DNA of 64,000 nucleotides, from assembly GCA_907163375.1 (NCBI GenBank), contig CAJQUW010016156.1, positions 62,001-126,000 on the forward strand, read 5' to 3'. Position 1 is the first letter of the stretch; every line of letters starts with the position of its first letter. The notes below the pieces were generated by a model. The model had not been told where the DNA came from. It was given only the letters and a program-made list of their open reading frames with translations, and did not search any database. A program made the position numbers and the translations under genes. Source of the DNA: Prostheceraeus crozeri (lineage: Eukaryota > Platyhelminthes > Polycladida > Euryleptidae). Below, piece by piece: positions 44,460 through 56,883 of the stretch.

Positions 44460-45970
44460 TTATATTCTTTGTAGCAACGTGGGTTCCATTCATGTCCTTG
44501 CTTTTGTGGCTTTTAAAAGGGCTGTTAGGATTTAGCACTGACAAGTGTCGGTTGCTAATGATGTGCTACTTACTCTGAAAAGCTTCCCAAGCCCTATGGA
44601 TACAGTTTTTAACACTTTGTATCGCCTCCGTCACTGCTCAGGATGCGTCCAACGTGTCCCAGGCTAGGACCAGTCGTGCACACTCGATGGAGATCTACCT
44701 GGTACCTCCTCTTGTCAGACAACATCACAAGAACCACATACGTATATATCCAATGGGAGCAGGTTGAGTTTTTCAGTAAAATGGCATTTGTCTGTGTTTT
44801 CTGTGATTAAGTGAAAAGTACTCCGGCTAGTAGAACCATCTCTAGGTCATGCAGTTCATGCTGTTTAAGAAGCTAAGGACATTTAGATTGATCAAATCGT
44901 CATTTAGCCGTTAAACACAGCATCCTGTTTGAGTTTTAGCTGAAAGTTATTAAGTATTTCAATACACTTTCGTACATATCACTGATCGTAGGCGCAAACA
45001 CACACAAGATAGAAAAATGATTACCATGCCAAAATTTATGACTAATGGGACTTAGCTAGTGCTTTCCGCTTAAAGCTTTTTATGAAGCATGAGTCAGAGG
45101 GAGGCAGAAGATTTTCTCTATTGATATAGAGTCTTTTCCATTTCTGATTTAGTCCCTACCACTATGCCGCTCTTAGCGCTTAATCAGAGGCGAGAACAAA
45201 TATTTCATTCTTCCAGAGTGAGACATCATTGATTAAAAGAGGCATTTTATTCAGACACATAGTAGTATTTTAGTCAGTGAAAGGGTTTTCAAAAACTTCA
45301 ATCCGCATGCTGTTGGACATGCATGTGCACTTTTTATCGTGTCTAATAAGAACAGGAACCGGATAGAACTCGGCAGACGCGCAGATTCGTGGCAGCTATG
45401 GATACAGTATACTGCATTCTCTGAAAGTCCTATTGTCAGCCTCGTTCCCTGCAGAAACAGGTGCTGCCGGTCGGACGAGATGATTCAACCACTTAGCTGT
45501 CAGGGCTCTAATATTCATCCATCAAGTGAAAACTATTTCCACATTGAACTCAAATTCTTTTTATATCAAAAGTACTTCTTCAAGTGTATTTTAATACTTC
45601 ATCTTGGTTGAATGAGGCACATATAAAATAACCATGCATTTTAAGGGAATAATAATTAAGAATCAATAATGTGCTTTAATGATAAATTCATTAAATTTCA
45701 GCCGAGAATGCATGTGCATGTTTTTCGACAAGAGCCTTCCACCTGACAGCTGCGTTTTCGGCCGGAACACAATCTTAGGGAAGTCCGCGATCTCCTTTAA
45801 AATCCAGATATGATTCGCAGTAGGCTAAGCATTGAAAGGAGATGAAGGCTATTAGGTTTTGGGAGGTCTACAACGATAACCTACAATGACGACACACTTG
45901 TATTCGTTTCAGCTACACTGTCAAATATCACTTTATCTCGCAAATTGACAGAATTATTAATACATATAAA
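44460..45970. other. Unassigned intergenic DNA
   Basis: No gene was recognised. A short open frame (45339-45611) has no known motif. Confidence 0.3.
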
Positions 45971-45978
45971 ACTTCAAG

Positions 45979-46034
45979 CCGGAGCCGTGGTATTTCCTGT
46001 CGACTCTGGCTCCGACCTGCCACCACGGCTCCGG
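45979..46034. repeat. GGAGCC inverted repeat related to the hAT ends at 19.2 kb
   Basis: CCGGAGCCGTGGT is followed 30 bases later by its exact complement ACCACGGCTCCGG, with GACTC and GGCTCC blocks between. The design copies the GGAGTC...GACTCC hairpins just inside the hAT element at 19203-19958. Another GGAGCCGGAGTC block lies near 49271. These may be element ends without their partners. Confidence 0.45.
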
Positions 46035-46197
46035 TTAAATTAAGCTTGCTAGGCTACAAAAATAACAAAACAACATTTCTACTGCAGCGACTGACTGTCT
46101 TCTGACGATTTCAGTTTGATTAGAAAAATAATCTCACAATGCTAATTACAATTGATGTTGACCATGGGGTCGATTTCTCCACATATCCGGTTGATGG

Positions 46198-46356
46198 ATG
46201 TAAAAGGAAGAGCAAACTTCTTCGAATATATTCTCTAATAAAGTCTGTGCGACGTTTCGGGAAACCCCCTTAGTCATGCACTAAGGGGGTTTCCCGAAAC
46301 GTCGCACAGACTTTATTAGAGAATATGTCCGAAGAAGTTTGCTCTTCCTTTTACAT
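46198..46356. repeat. Long near-perfect hairpin, 76-bp arms
   Basis: The arms 46198-46273 and 46281-46356 are complementary at all but two positions, with a 7-base loop TCATGCA. The right arm contains CCCGAAACGTCG, the 3' half of a Penelope-type hammerhead (GAAAC-GUC), and TTTATTAGAGAATAT behind it. The flanks share GCTAATTACA on both sides (46141 and 46357). A head-to-head fusion of two retroelement ends, or a snap-back copy, would give this. Two mismatches in 76 indicate recent origin. Confidence 0.85.
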
Positions 46357-46369
46357 GCTAATTACACTC

Positions 46370-47115
46370 GGAGAATATGTGCGGACTACATAAGTCACAA
46401 TAGATTCTGTGATAATTAAACCGCGAAATTTCCTTTTCGGAATTGCCAGTTTCAAATGTTTGCACTTGATACCGGCTCTTTTTCATGCATGCCTAGTTAG
46501 ACTGCTTCACTTTTTACTTACCCCCTTCGTATATTTAAGACAGTTATTGAAAGCAATCAGAACAATTATTTTCTTTTCAATCATTACATCCTTACTGCTT
46601 GCATGAGATCTCAAGAGGCAGCATCTCTAGAGGTTTTGAAGGTGTTTATAACGTATCTGAATATGTGTAGTAATCACACATTTTCCTTACAGGAATGTAA
46701 CTTTAGAAAAAATAACTTTCCTTGAAAAGTTTGTTTCAAAATTGCTGCAACCTTGTCTATTCTTGACCTGCTAATCTTTGCAATCAGTTAAGATCCGCAG
46801 CATAATATACCAGAGATGCGGAATCACTGAAATCTAACAACGGCTCCGGTTCGGAAACTTTTGGGACCCATTTAACATCGGCAGTTTTAAAATGTTCTAT
46901 AATTACCAAATTAGACAGTGAAACTTGATTTCATTGTCTCAGTCATGATCCCCTTTAGTTAGAATCATCTCTAAATCATTTCCTTCTCTTCCTTTCCATG
47001 GGTCGTCATTTATTTTGTTAGAAAATTACACAGTTCAGAAGATAATAAAGTGAATTTCAAGCATCATGCTTCTATGCTTGTTAATCTACTTCAAGTTAGT
47101 TCAGTAGCTTTGCAT
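46370..47115. other. Unassigned intergenic DNA
   Basis: No gene was recognised. A GATGCGGAATCAC...GGCTCCGG patch near 46814-46852 again recalls the GGAGTC/GGAGCC repeat family. Confidence 0.3.
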
Positions 47116-47121
47116 GTTAAT

Positions 47122-47308
47122 CAAAGATTGAACTCTTTCATCTGATTGAAAATATGGTAACTCATAAGGTTGAAGTAGTATCCAGGAAGAAGATACAAAT
47201 TCGACGCTCATTGAATATTGTGTGAGCCTTAGTAGACCAGGTCGATGTTAAAATCGAAGAGAAGTCGATATTCCAGATCGTGGTACAGGATGATACCTTG
47301 GTTGCTTA
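47122..47308 (+). repeat. Direct repeat flanking mariner, left copy
   Basis: These 187 bases are repeated at 48718-48905 with a single one-base length difference (GGTACTCAT against GGTAACTCAT). The copy ends at the TA into which the mariner element is inserted. Confidence 0.92.
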
Positions 47309-48717
47309 CGAGGGGCGTACCAAAAGTTCGTGACGTTTGTCTCTCCTATCTATAGACGTCCATTTTGGCGAAAGTTCATATCTAAATATTATTTCTTATA
47401 GTTCTGATAATTGCTTTTCACAAGAAAAACATTTAACTTCCATTTGTACAAATATATATTGACAGAATGAAAGGCATAAAAAACTCTTTTTTCGATCTGG
47501 TCACCATAAATTTCATTACACTTTTCCCATCTCTTCTCAAGTTTCTTCATTCCTTCCTCAAGCCAATCCTGTGGAAGTTGCCCGAATGAAGCTGTCGGTG
47601 CTCTCTTTAACTCTTTCACCATTGAATCGAATACCCCTGATTGCCTACTTCATCGGACCGAAGAGATGAAAGTCACTAGAGGTCAAGTCATGGGAATACA
47701 GTGGTGGAGGAGGCAGGTGCCACTTCAGCTGCTTGGTTGCGGTCACTGTTTTCGCTCTTGGTCCCCTGCGTTATGCTGCAGACATGAAGGACGTCGTGAA
47801 ATCGTTTCCTGTCTTTTTTATTGCAAAAGCTTTCACGATCTGTGAGGGGCTGCTGTAGTATTCTGGGTTGATTGTGTGATCAGGAGGGCAGTAGTCATCA
47901 TGAATCACACCTTCGCAATCCCAAAAGACTGTCACCTGGAACTTGCCTGCAGAAGATGCTGCCTTGGCGTGATCCGGTGGCTGCTCACCACGCATTATCC
48001 ATTGCATTCATTTTCCTTTTCGTCTCTATTATGGCATAAAGTTTGTCAACGGAGCTCCATCAACCGTGATGAATCTCTTTCAAAACCCTTCGTCATGGTC
48101 TTCCAGAAGACCAAGAACAACAGAGGAATTGGTGACCCGATCGCCTTTCTATTCTGCAGTCAGCAGCCTTGGTACCCACCGAGCCGAAACCTTGCACAAC
48201 TCAAGGCGGTCATGGAAGATACGCTCAATAGTCCCACGCGACAGCTAGCCAGACGTTTCCTCCACTTCATCAAATGTTGGACGTCTGTCAGAAATGTTGA
48301 CAGCTGCCAGACCAAATCTTCATTTTCTTCAATGGCTTGACTGGATGGATAGCCACAGCACTCACCGTCTTCCAATGACTTCCGTCCCTCTGGGAGCATT
48401 TGTTTGATGGTCGCTCTTGTAGTAGCATTGTCTCGAAGACTTTTTAGACGCTCAGCCGATCAGGTTGATGTTTCCCGCTCCTTGGACAGAAAGAGCAGAC
48501 AAGATATCCAGTTACGATTTTTGAAGTCCGTCATGCTGACAAAAGTAAAATTGCTTCACTAGTTACCGGCTTCAGTTCGTGTCTCTATAGGCTACCGATC
48601 AACTGAAAATACTTCACAGGCAATGTACATGATTGATACAACATGACAACGATCCGTGACCAAAGAAAAAAGTCGAATTAAAACCACAGTAATCAAACGT
48701 CACGAACTTTTGGTACG
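47309..48717 (-). mobile_element. mariner transposon, right end truncated
   Basis: The left end CGAGGGGCGTACCAAAAGTT, preceded by TA, is matched by a complementary right end running from AAACGTCACGAAC to TTTTGGTACG (48695-48717). This gives a 23-bp exact terminal repeat. The right end lacks the expected last CCCCTCG and TA and joins the second copy of the flanking repeat directly. The length of about 1.4 kb and the minus-strand transposase remnant fit the mariner branch of Tc1/mariner. Confidence 0.88.
47389..48540 (-). pseudogene. mariner transposase pseudogene
   Basis: Reading the minus strand in shifting frames gives an N-terminal GRKSLEDGE / EENEDLVWQL helix-turn-helix region, then SAGKFQVTVFWDCEGVIHDD with the first catalytic Asp. 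The second Asp motif (normally HDNARPH) has decayed. The third Asp block reads SDFHLFGP, and the C-terminal end reads KLEKRWEKCNEIYGD. Order and wording are those of mariner (DD34D). Multiple stops and frameshifts make it inactive. An open frame on the other strand (47876-48340) is a shadow. Confidence 0.85.
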
Positions 48718-48905
48718 TCAAAGATTGAACTCTTTCATCTGATTGAAAATATGGTAACTCATAAGGTTGAAGTAGTATCCAGGAAGAAGATACAAATTCG
48801 ACGCTCATTGAATATTGTGTGAGCCTTAGTAGACCAGGTCGATGTTAAAATCGAAGAGAAGTCGATATTCCAGATCGTGGTACAGGATGATACCTTGGTT
48901 GCTTA
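48718..48905 (+). repeat. Direct repeat flanking mariner, right copy
   Basis: A copy of 47122-47308. After its final TTA the sequence continues ATAGGG, which is the expected uninterrupted target of the mariner insertion. Confidence 0.92.
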
Positions 48906-48909
48906 ATAG

Positions 48910-51900
48910 GGTTTCGTCAAATGGTTCATGCAGCCACTTACACTCACATGATACGCTTCGGAAACATACGCTATGCGATACAGACGTTGAATCTGCCAGA
49001 ACCGACAAGTGTGCTATCTGCTGCCTCGGTTCAATCTCGTCACGATCATATACTTAACATTTTATGGAAGAACCTAGGAGAAACCCGTGATAAGATTTAC
49101 GAGCTTCGAAAATTGAAACACAGCACTATTCTACAGAATACAAGCATACAAACATAGTTGCAAGTCGTGTGTGTGTGATCAAATGATGTTTTACATTTTT
49201 ATAATAACTGCAAAACATTTTACTGCTTTTGCTACGCACGTGCTCATCACAAGCCTCAGAATATTTCCCGGAGCCGGAGTCTCTGATCTTTCTGTGGTTC
49301 CAGCTTCACTTCCACCTAAATTCAAATGTTCTTGCGGTTTCGGTTCCGCTTCCCTGTATCATACCATCGTTGTCATGCTCGGTTAATTAACTAACGTTTT
49401 CCTGATTCGAATTTTATCAGACGACATCATTGTGTCTGCGGCCGTAGACTTTGTTTGTTAGCAGAAATCTCTCAACCTACATTCATCTTTACTTGTCTAA
49501 TTATAAAACCTGCATAAAATCATTATGCCGCCTCAAGAAAAATCATGCATTCCACGTTGTCAATTTTCCTTTTATTCTATTAACAAGCGAAATATTATCT
49601 TCCACAATCGAAATTTTTCCAGTTGTATGACTTTCGAAGGCTTCGACATTTCTATATCAGTAGGATTTTGTATTACAAAAGATGGATAAGGCATGAATTG
49701 TGAAACTTTTGTGTTATTGCATTTGTTGTGAAGATATTGGAACATATGCTGTCAGCTGCTGTTTTCTTGACATCTGAAAATTCTGATAATTGTATGAATC
49801 TGTGAAATTGTTCCGATATAGAAGTGTGCACTTCGACAGTTTTCTGAACTTTGGGAAGTGAAAATGAAGCGAAAGACGAAACATTCCCTGCACCTGTCGC
49901 ATGCTCGGAGACAGAACTTGCTTGGAAATCGAGCATGGCTTTAATGTCTGCAGGTGAAGTTTGTAAAAATTAGGTCGACACTTATCTGAAGAAAGCATTT
50001 GAATAATGCAACGTTTCATGAAATTTCAGATGATTGTCATATTTCTGGTGACGATTTGACTTAGTTTTGGTGCTAAGAAATCTAATAAATCCGCATATAA
50101 TACAAAGAAGACCTTGCAAGGGATTCGTGCGTCCTTCCATCTAAATTATTTTAATTTTCACGATAAGGAAGTAAATGAGAGGAATTTAGAAATAGAGATG
50201 AAAAATCATTGTAAATAGAATAATTTCAAATGTCTTAGATGAAATTTCAATTCATTCTGGTATCCTATGAGAAGCAGATTCTGCATTTTTGCTATGACAG
50301 ATTATAGATATCATCATTTAACATTATTGTGACGCATGATATCTGAATGTGCTGAAAATGCAACGATAATTCATTTCTTCAAATAGCCGAAATCGCTGGT
50401 TTTTCATCGACGAGTGCATGTTCTATAGCATTCAGTTATTAGGTTTCCATTGATGCAGTAAATTTGTCAATTATACATGGTGTTCAATGTGGTGATATGT
50501 TTCGAGGAGACGATTTAATGTCCGTTTTATATACACCAATATCCATATAACATTGAAAACCAGGAAATTAAATATGATAGAATTCCTTTTATTACCCGAA
50601 TATATCTCGCTGCTCTTTCAGGGTGAACGTCTGAATGACTTATATTGCACAGCAAACGGTCAGAGACGGACAGGAATACAATTCACAGGACTGTTGGATA
50701 TCGTGCGGTTGGACTGTATGACATAGAAAATTATAAAACAAGCAAATAGTACAAAGAAAATGAAGTAGTCGTTAAAATGCATCAGTAGTATGAGAAAAAG
50801 TTAAAATATGGAGTGAGACAGAAACGCTAAGGAATCAGCGCGGCGTGCAGTTATAAAGGATGTTTCTGGATGCACAGTGTAATATAATATGTCATTCTGC
50901 CGTTCATCCTGAAAGAGTCAGAGAGATATATTCAGATAATAAAGGGAGTTTTGTCTCATGAGTTTCCATGTTTTCGACGTCACAACCATGGTCATTTGTT
51001 GGCTGTAGATGAGCAGGAGAAACGTCAATGAAGGCCACTTTATTGAATCTGTATGGCATCTTCAGTTTGTTATCTGTGTGCTGTGCAGCGCCACTAAATT
51101 ACCAAGGATAACAATAAAGACCCAACTATACTCGCTAGATCAAGGAATCAAACCAAAGTCCACTATGAAGACCGGCTTACACCATCTTCATCAGCCAGGC
51201 CGACGGAAGGTAACAGATTCCCTGTCAGGGGAGTGCTGTTGCAGAATCAAAGGTGTCAGTTTCTTTCAGACTTCGTCAGAAGTTCGTCATCTTGACGTTT
51301 TTCAAGATAGTGAAAGCACGCATGAAGATTCAATAAAAATTTACAATCACTTGTTAGTGGGACAGAATTAGACAGCTCGCTCATCTACCTAGAGTATGTC
51401 GAAATCCAATAAATTCTAATACCTTTCAACTGTGTCACACAGCAATCTGTCATGCATCATTCGTGAGCTTTCACATGAATAAATTTGTATCAGTTATTGT
51501 ATTTGCATAATAGAAGTCAAAATATGAAGCTCACTCAATTTACAAATAGCAATTCTTCAATAGGAAAACATGTGATTTTTTGCGTCATTTAGGTAGATGG
51601 AAGGTAAACCACGTTCTGATTGATATTGTCACTTTTGGTTGCAGACTACAAGTTGCTACTTTTGCCTCGATCCTGTCGCTGACGCATCAAGTCGACATTG
51701 AATACATTTTGCTTTTGTATTTGATACCATTGCTTCCGAAGTGATTCCCATTCTGTGACAATTTAAGACACTCTTTCACATTACTATTGTTTTTATCAGT
51801 AGCGAGTGATAATTGACCAATGTTTTAGTTTTATTTTAATATCTAGTGCACGTGCGCCAACTGCCACGTTTACCATAGATTTTATCTCCGCTTATGTGAA

Positions 51901-52785
51901 GCGTTATCAAGGCAGACTTGATACGTCAGCTGGCCTGAACAGGACCGAGGCAAAGGTCGTGCCTTGCAACCTGTTACTGAAGTAGACATCATCCGTCGAA
52001 CCGTGGTTTTCCCTCCATCAACCTAAGTGATGCGAAGAATCACGTGCTTTCCTGTTGAAAAAATTCTATTTGTAAATTGAGCGATTTTCATATTTCGATT
52101 ACTTTCAGACAAATAATGTATAATGCTGATACAATATTTGTCATAGCTCATTTGAAGCCGAGAATGTATGCACTCGAATCATGTATGACAGGTTATTGTG
52201 CGACACGGTTGGAAGGCATGAGAATTGATTGAATTTCGACTAGGTGGTCTTGTCCGTTTTTATGATCTTCTCTTTAAGTTTCTTGCGCATGCCACTGTTA
52301 TCAACATAACATCAGCGCAATTATCTGAATTTTGTTGACGAAAAGGAATCGTGGCAGTAGAAACAGGAATTTATCTGGAAGTGATGAACGAATCTTTTCC
52401 TGGTCCAGTAACGCACTACGAATTCTAGTTTGTCTATTTTTCTCAGTCAGTAACTTTATTGATCCAACGAATCGCTTCTGAAATGAACAGCGGTGCCGCA
52501 AATGTTAAGCGCCGATATTTCTGTTACTGGCATATCTTGGTTTTGGATATGATTGCGAGATTTTTGCACACATGAGACTCATCTTCATGCCATTGCCGTG
52601 TGTCATTGCCGAACCCGGCAGATAATGTCCGTGCCCTTAAAAAGTGGAATGCTCGTAGTTGGCTCAAGCTTGGGTTTACTTGTAAACCAGTTCATATGTG
52701 CGGTCTATTACTAAAGAAATCGGGGCTACAGCGCGTTTAACGTTTTATTAGCGGAATAAAATGAATTTCTTGAGTGTACTAAATA
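48910..52785. other. Unassigned intergenic DNA
   Basis: No gene was firmly recognised. Around 51115-51240 a frame reading NKDPTILARSRNQTKVHYED with Ser/Pro-rich continuation, followed by a GT near 51211, is mildly exon-like but lacks a good acceptor. A GGAGCCGGAGTC block lies near 49271. Confidence 0.3.
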
Positions 52786-52794
52786 TCATGCATA

Positions 52795-53110
52795 CAACTT
52801 GGTCTTCTTACTTGCAGCAATCTCACGGTCCAGTAGTTCCCGAGCAGCTGGAAGAGAAGGCACACAAATAGGACAACGTCCCTCAATCTCATATGGATCA
52901 ACAGATGGCGACGATTTTTGATTATTACGGACTGTTCCTTTTGAGTAACGATTAGTCGCCACAGGCTCATCTATGGGCGGAAAGCAGACTCTTGTTGATT
53001 CAAGGACTGAATACGGTTGCTAACTATATTGCCGATATCCATTATAGGTACAGATACATCAGCCATTTCAGACTCATCGCCATCCGATCTTATACCTGAA
53101 ACATTTACTT
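52795..53110 (-). pseudogene. Coding-like minus-strand stretch with one frame break
   Basis: After an acceptor-like aaatgtttcag, the minus strand reads RSDGDESEMADVSVPIMDIG and IVSNRIQSLNQQESAFRP. One base out of frame it continues IDEPVATNRYSKGTVR and PYEIEGRCPICVPSLPAARE, ending ELLDREIAASKKTKLYA. Composition and the EGRCPICVPSLPA block look like real protein, possibly part of a transposon-encoded or host regulatory protein. I do not recognise the family. The single frame break makes it a pseudogene unless the base is a sequence error. Confidence 0.35.
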
Positions 53111-53214
53111 ATTACATGAACCTGGTGACCTCAGTTTATTTAGTGTTGTTTTGCACTCTAATTTCAGGTCGTTCATGTCTCATTTTCCTATCGTGTAGAT
53201 TTTCCTGAAATCAA

Positions 53215-54835
53215 AGTTTAATAAAGAGTATTTTCTTTTTTTTTCAGTAAATTTGTGATGTGGACTTTTGAACTGAGCGAATTGTTAATTGTTCTTTCGA
53301 TTATACACAAGTATTTATTACCTTTTTTGTATAATATATTCAATGTATTGGTCGAACCAAGTTCTTATTTTCGTTTTTTGCTAGGTTCATTGGCCATTTA
53401 GATCACCTCTCGTTTATTGCTAGCCTCTTGAAAAGTTTAGCACACCAATTTTGCTTCCAAGTTACTTATAACTTGATACAGACAACCTATATGATCTTCA
53501 TAGGGCCAATAATGTCTAGCCACGTTAGGAGGAATGATGGATCTAAAATGCTTAAAAGTCTAATCAACAAACTTAAGTGGGCGAGGAAATTATTTTTGAT
53601 GTTGGGGAATTGTGAAGATTTTCATTATTTGGTAGCAGTGCATACAAGTCCTATGGAAATGAACTGGATGGCCTTGGCAATAAGAAAATCTTGTGTGGAA
53701 TGCGTAGCGATGACTTTGTGACCGCCTTGCTCGGAACTCAGTACAGAAGTCAGGTTTAATCAGTCATGGACTTCTAAGTTGTGGGGCTCACCTTCACTAC
53801 GCTCTACCGTTTCTTCTTTGAAAAAAGATTGGTTTACATAATAATTACTCCATAGAATTTCGGAAGTTAACAAATACGTTGATTTACTTCCAATATCTAG
53901 ATGAAGACATAACAGGTCGTTCTATTTTTAAGACATTTAAGTTTCGACAGTTGAGATAGAAATTAATACTTGCGCAGTTTTATAGGGTGTTCCACAATTC
54001 CGGCGATTCTCTATCAGCTGGCAATTGTGATACCTGAACTGATTGCTCCTGTGACTATGTTTGAAGTATGACGTTTTTCATTAGAAATTTCGACTTAGGA
54101 GAATTTAAACCTTCATTTGAGAATAGTTCAAACATTTTTGAAATATTCATTTCCAAAGCGTTAAGTGAAACGCTGATCGTGCTCTAGTCAAAGCTTTGAA
54201 TCAATTGCTGCAAACGTGATTATCACTCAATTGCAAATTTCAGATCATAGACTAATCGTGACCTAATATTAAAATAAAATGTTTCGGGTTCTATTCGTGG
54301 AAGGTACCGCCTTGTATGGCACGTATCGTCATTTTTCGCTTGACAAGACTAAACACGGTAACGAAGCATTATATTTATTGATATCCATTCTTAACAGCAA
54401 TCTCATTCATAGGGATTCCATCCAATCAAGCAGTTCTTCTACGCAAATAATTTAAGGTTTGACCAACAGCGATTACACGAGCGCGAAGCATAAGTAATCG
54501 AGTAAAATGCTTGTCATTCTGAAAACTGTGGTTGCATGTGGCTTAGTAGGCTACACGCTTAGCTGTGACTTCTTACACCGTTCTGTGCGGCAAAGCTAAA
54601 TGCCTGCTGATATGAATTATTTACTTTTATACAAGACGATGGCCCATGCAAGAACTTAATAAGTGGGCAAAAACAAATTTTCAATACCTTGCAGAGATAG
54701 GAAAAATAGTCGTGCGTTGCTTGCGGATTGGTGTGAATTTCTTCAAAATGCTCCGATTGCCACGATTCCGTCAGATTCGAAGAATTCAGATCATTGCGCA
54801 AACGTTTTCTCGATGAGGCTGGGCCCTCCGATCAT
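53215..54835. other. Unassigned intergenic DNA
   Basis: An open frame at 53428-53721 has no recognised motif. I found no other gene. Confidence 0.3.
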
Positions 54836-54838
54836 TAT

Positions 54839-55045
54839 CTAAAAAGTTAGCAGGGGCACGAAAAAACGTTCACAAACTTCTCTGTAGAACTTGACATCGA
54901 CTGTGTCTCCCTGCTGTGTGATCCGGTTGATAACAGTCGCTGAAACTTTGCAGAAATTGGCGTGTTTAATGTTGAACTGGCTGCTGGTTGTTCGATTTCT
55001 ATGGTTTGATGTCAGCAGATTGTGCAATTTCATTAGCGGTACATG
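54839..55045 (-). CDS. Possible terminal exon of an unidentified gene
   Basis: On the minus strand, a pyrimidine-rich acceptor (cttttcgtctgtttgactag) is followed by an open frame starting EEVLEHVPLMKLHNLLTSNH. It runs through NFCKVSATVINRITQQGDTV and ends FFVPLLTF-stop. Codon choice looks coding and there are no internal stops, but I do not recognise the protein and saw no upstream exon. The QGDTVDVKFYREV part faintly recalls the segment before guanylate cyclase catalytic domains; I do not press that. Confidence 0.3.
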   Translation of the reverse strand, partial: HVPLMKLHNLLTSNHRNRTTSSQFNIKHANFCKVSATVINRITQQGDTVDVKFYREVCERFFVPLLTF

Positions 55046-55099
55046 TTCCAATACTTCCTCTCTAGTCAAACAGACGAAAAGACGACCGGTCTAATTTTG

Positions 55100-56880
55100 C
55101 GATTATAATTGCTTCTTTGAGCAAAGTAAGATACAAGCAACTTGACCAGTTTGTGCAAAAAGCTTAAGCAAATTGCAAAGACAATTTGAAATTGAAATCA
55201 TAAAACAGGAACAAGTCGGAAGGAGGAATGGCTGAAGAAACAAGAAAATACAATTATCTCTCAATTCAAGCAGAGTACAGAAGGAAATTGAACGAAATAA
55301 CAGATTCCTTCTCTGCTGCTGTTGGAAAAACTAACAGTTGATTCAAGAAGCTTCAGCCAAACCTTGGTCTTGGATAAAAAGATGAAGATTTAATTTCGGG
55401 TACACCTCAAGATCTAAGATAAATATTGATCTTAGGATAAATCCTGATTTCACGCCAAGATTAGATTCAAGAGTGGCCGTCTATTTGTGAACTATTCATT
55501 TCCTACGAGTTAATATTACCTAGAAATTTAGACTGAAGTGCCAGCGTAAATATCAAGAATTTCACATCAAGGGGCCACGCAAAAATCGATAATTCAAGAT
55601 TGATAATTTAAAATCAATATATAAATCAATAATCGCATATCGATAAACAACTTTTGATGTCAACTTCATTCATTCAGTGCAGTGCATTCGCGCTTTTGAG
55701 TGAGTGAGTGAGCGAACAAGATTTCGAGCCATTAACTGGTGAGCGTGTGAACTGGATCAGTGAACAAGGTTTCGAGTAACTGCCGTTGAGCTGAACTGAA
55801 CAAAGAATTTGCCGTTCATGAACTGAAGAACGAACTGAACTCAGGTTTCTCAAATTTCTACAATAACGAGCATGAAGTGTGTTTGTTCTCATATTGGCAT
55901 TTCACTTTTCACATGCGAAGTTTGAAATGAGATTGAGGACTGAATTTCAAGTGGTCTCCATTATGCTTAAGTTAACACGAGGGACTGGTCAACTTTAGCT
56001 TATGACTTTTTTATTTCACGAATGTCTGCGAATGCATGCGATGTTTCTGTCAAAATGTAGTGTGTGTTAGCAAGTTTGACGGTTTTATCAGAAAAATTTA
56101 CCCAAATCTCTCTTCCTGTTGCTCTAAATCCGATGCAGTGCAATACAATGCTCTCAGATTGACCATTGGTATGTACCAATATTTCACCAAGTCTTCGAAA
56201 AAGACTAGGAGTAGGCCTATGTGAATGATCACCATTGGCAACTAAAAATGAGTGGAATTGCAGCATACGTCAACCAGTTTCCGGGACATATACAACTTCC
56301 AGTTATATAATCATATACAGTTTCCGTTCATATACAAACAATAACCGACTTTCGCTAATGTCTCCCCACTTCAGGCATCAAGTCCCCAAAAAAGGATAAA
56401 CAATATGCGAAGACCCATCGTGAAAGGCGATTAAAATTAACGTATAAACTAAAATGCGATAAAAATGCACAATATACATGTGATTACAAGAAACTTATGT
56501 CAGGGTTTGTAACGTACAACTGGGTACAATTTGTACAGTTCTGAATTCAAATGTGCAGTTGCTTTTCTTGATTTGTGCAGTTGAAAAGTCTTAGTCAGGA
56601 AAAGTGGTAAATCAAAAACGTAGCAGAATGTGGAGTGGATGTCAGGATATAAATAACAATTACATTACTTACGTTACAGTAAACATATATTAAGAGATGA
56701 CTACCTGTTGGAAATTGAAATTTACAAAAAGATTGACATTTATGATTGCTCGTCAAATGTGAGGATTAAATTTTAGTTGCACTATGCCGTAGCTATCTGT
56801 TCGCCCTATACATCAGTGCGCCATTATTTTCATCTGGAGGCTAAGGTGTTGCGGTGTGTTGGTGCTGCCACTGACTTTAT
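55100..56880. other. Unassigned intergenic DNA
   Basis: It contains an ATCGATA/AATCAAT-rich stretch (55585-55645) and a short GAGTGAGTGAGTGAGC run near 55699. No gene was recognised. Confidence 0.3.
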
Positions 56881-56883
56881 AAA

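Noticed and set aside
46198..46356. microRNA precursor
   Set aside because: The arms are far longer and more perfect than an animal pre-miRNA and carry retroelement-like wording. A duplication or fusion of element ends explains it better.
47876..48340. Plus-strand gene of 154 codons
   Set aside because: It is the shadow of the minus-strand mariner transposase remnant, which shows recognisable family motifs.
55674..55892. Minus-strand gene near the GAGTGAGTGAG run
   Set aside because: The frame comes from a low-complexity GAGTGAG/GAACTGAA stretch and has no motif.
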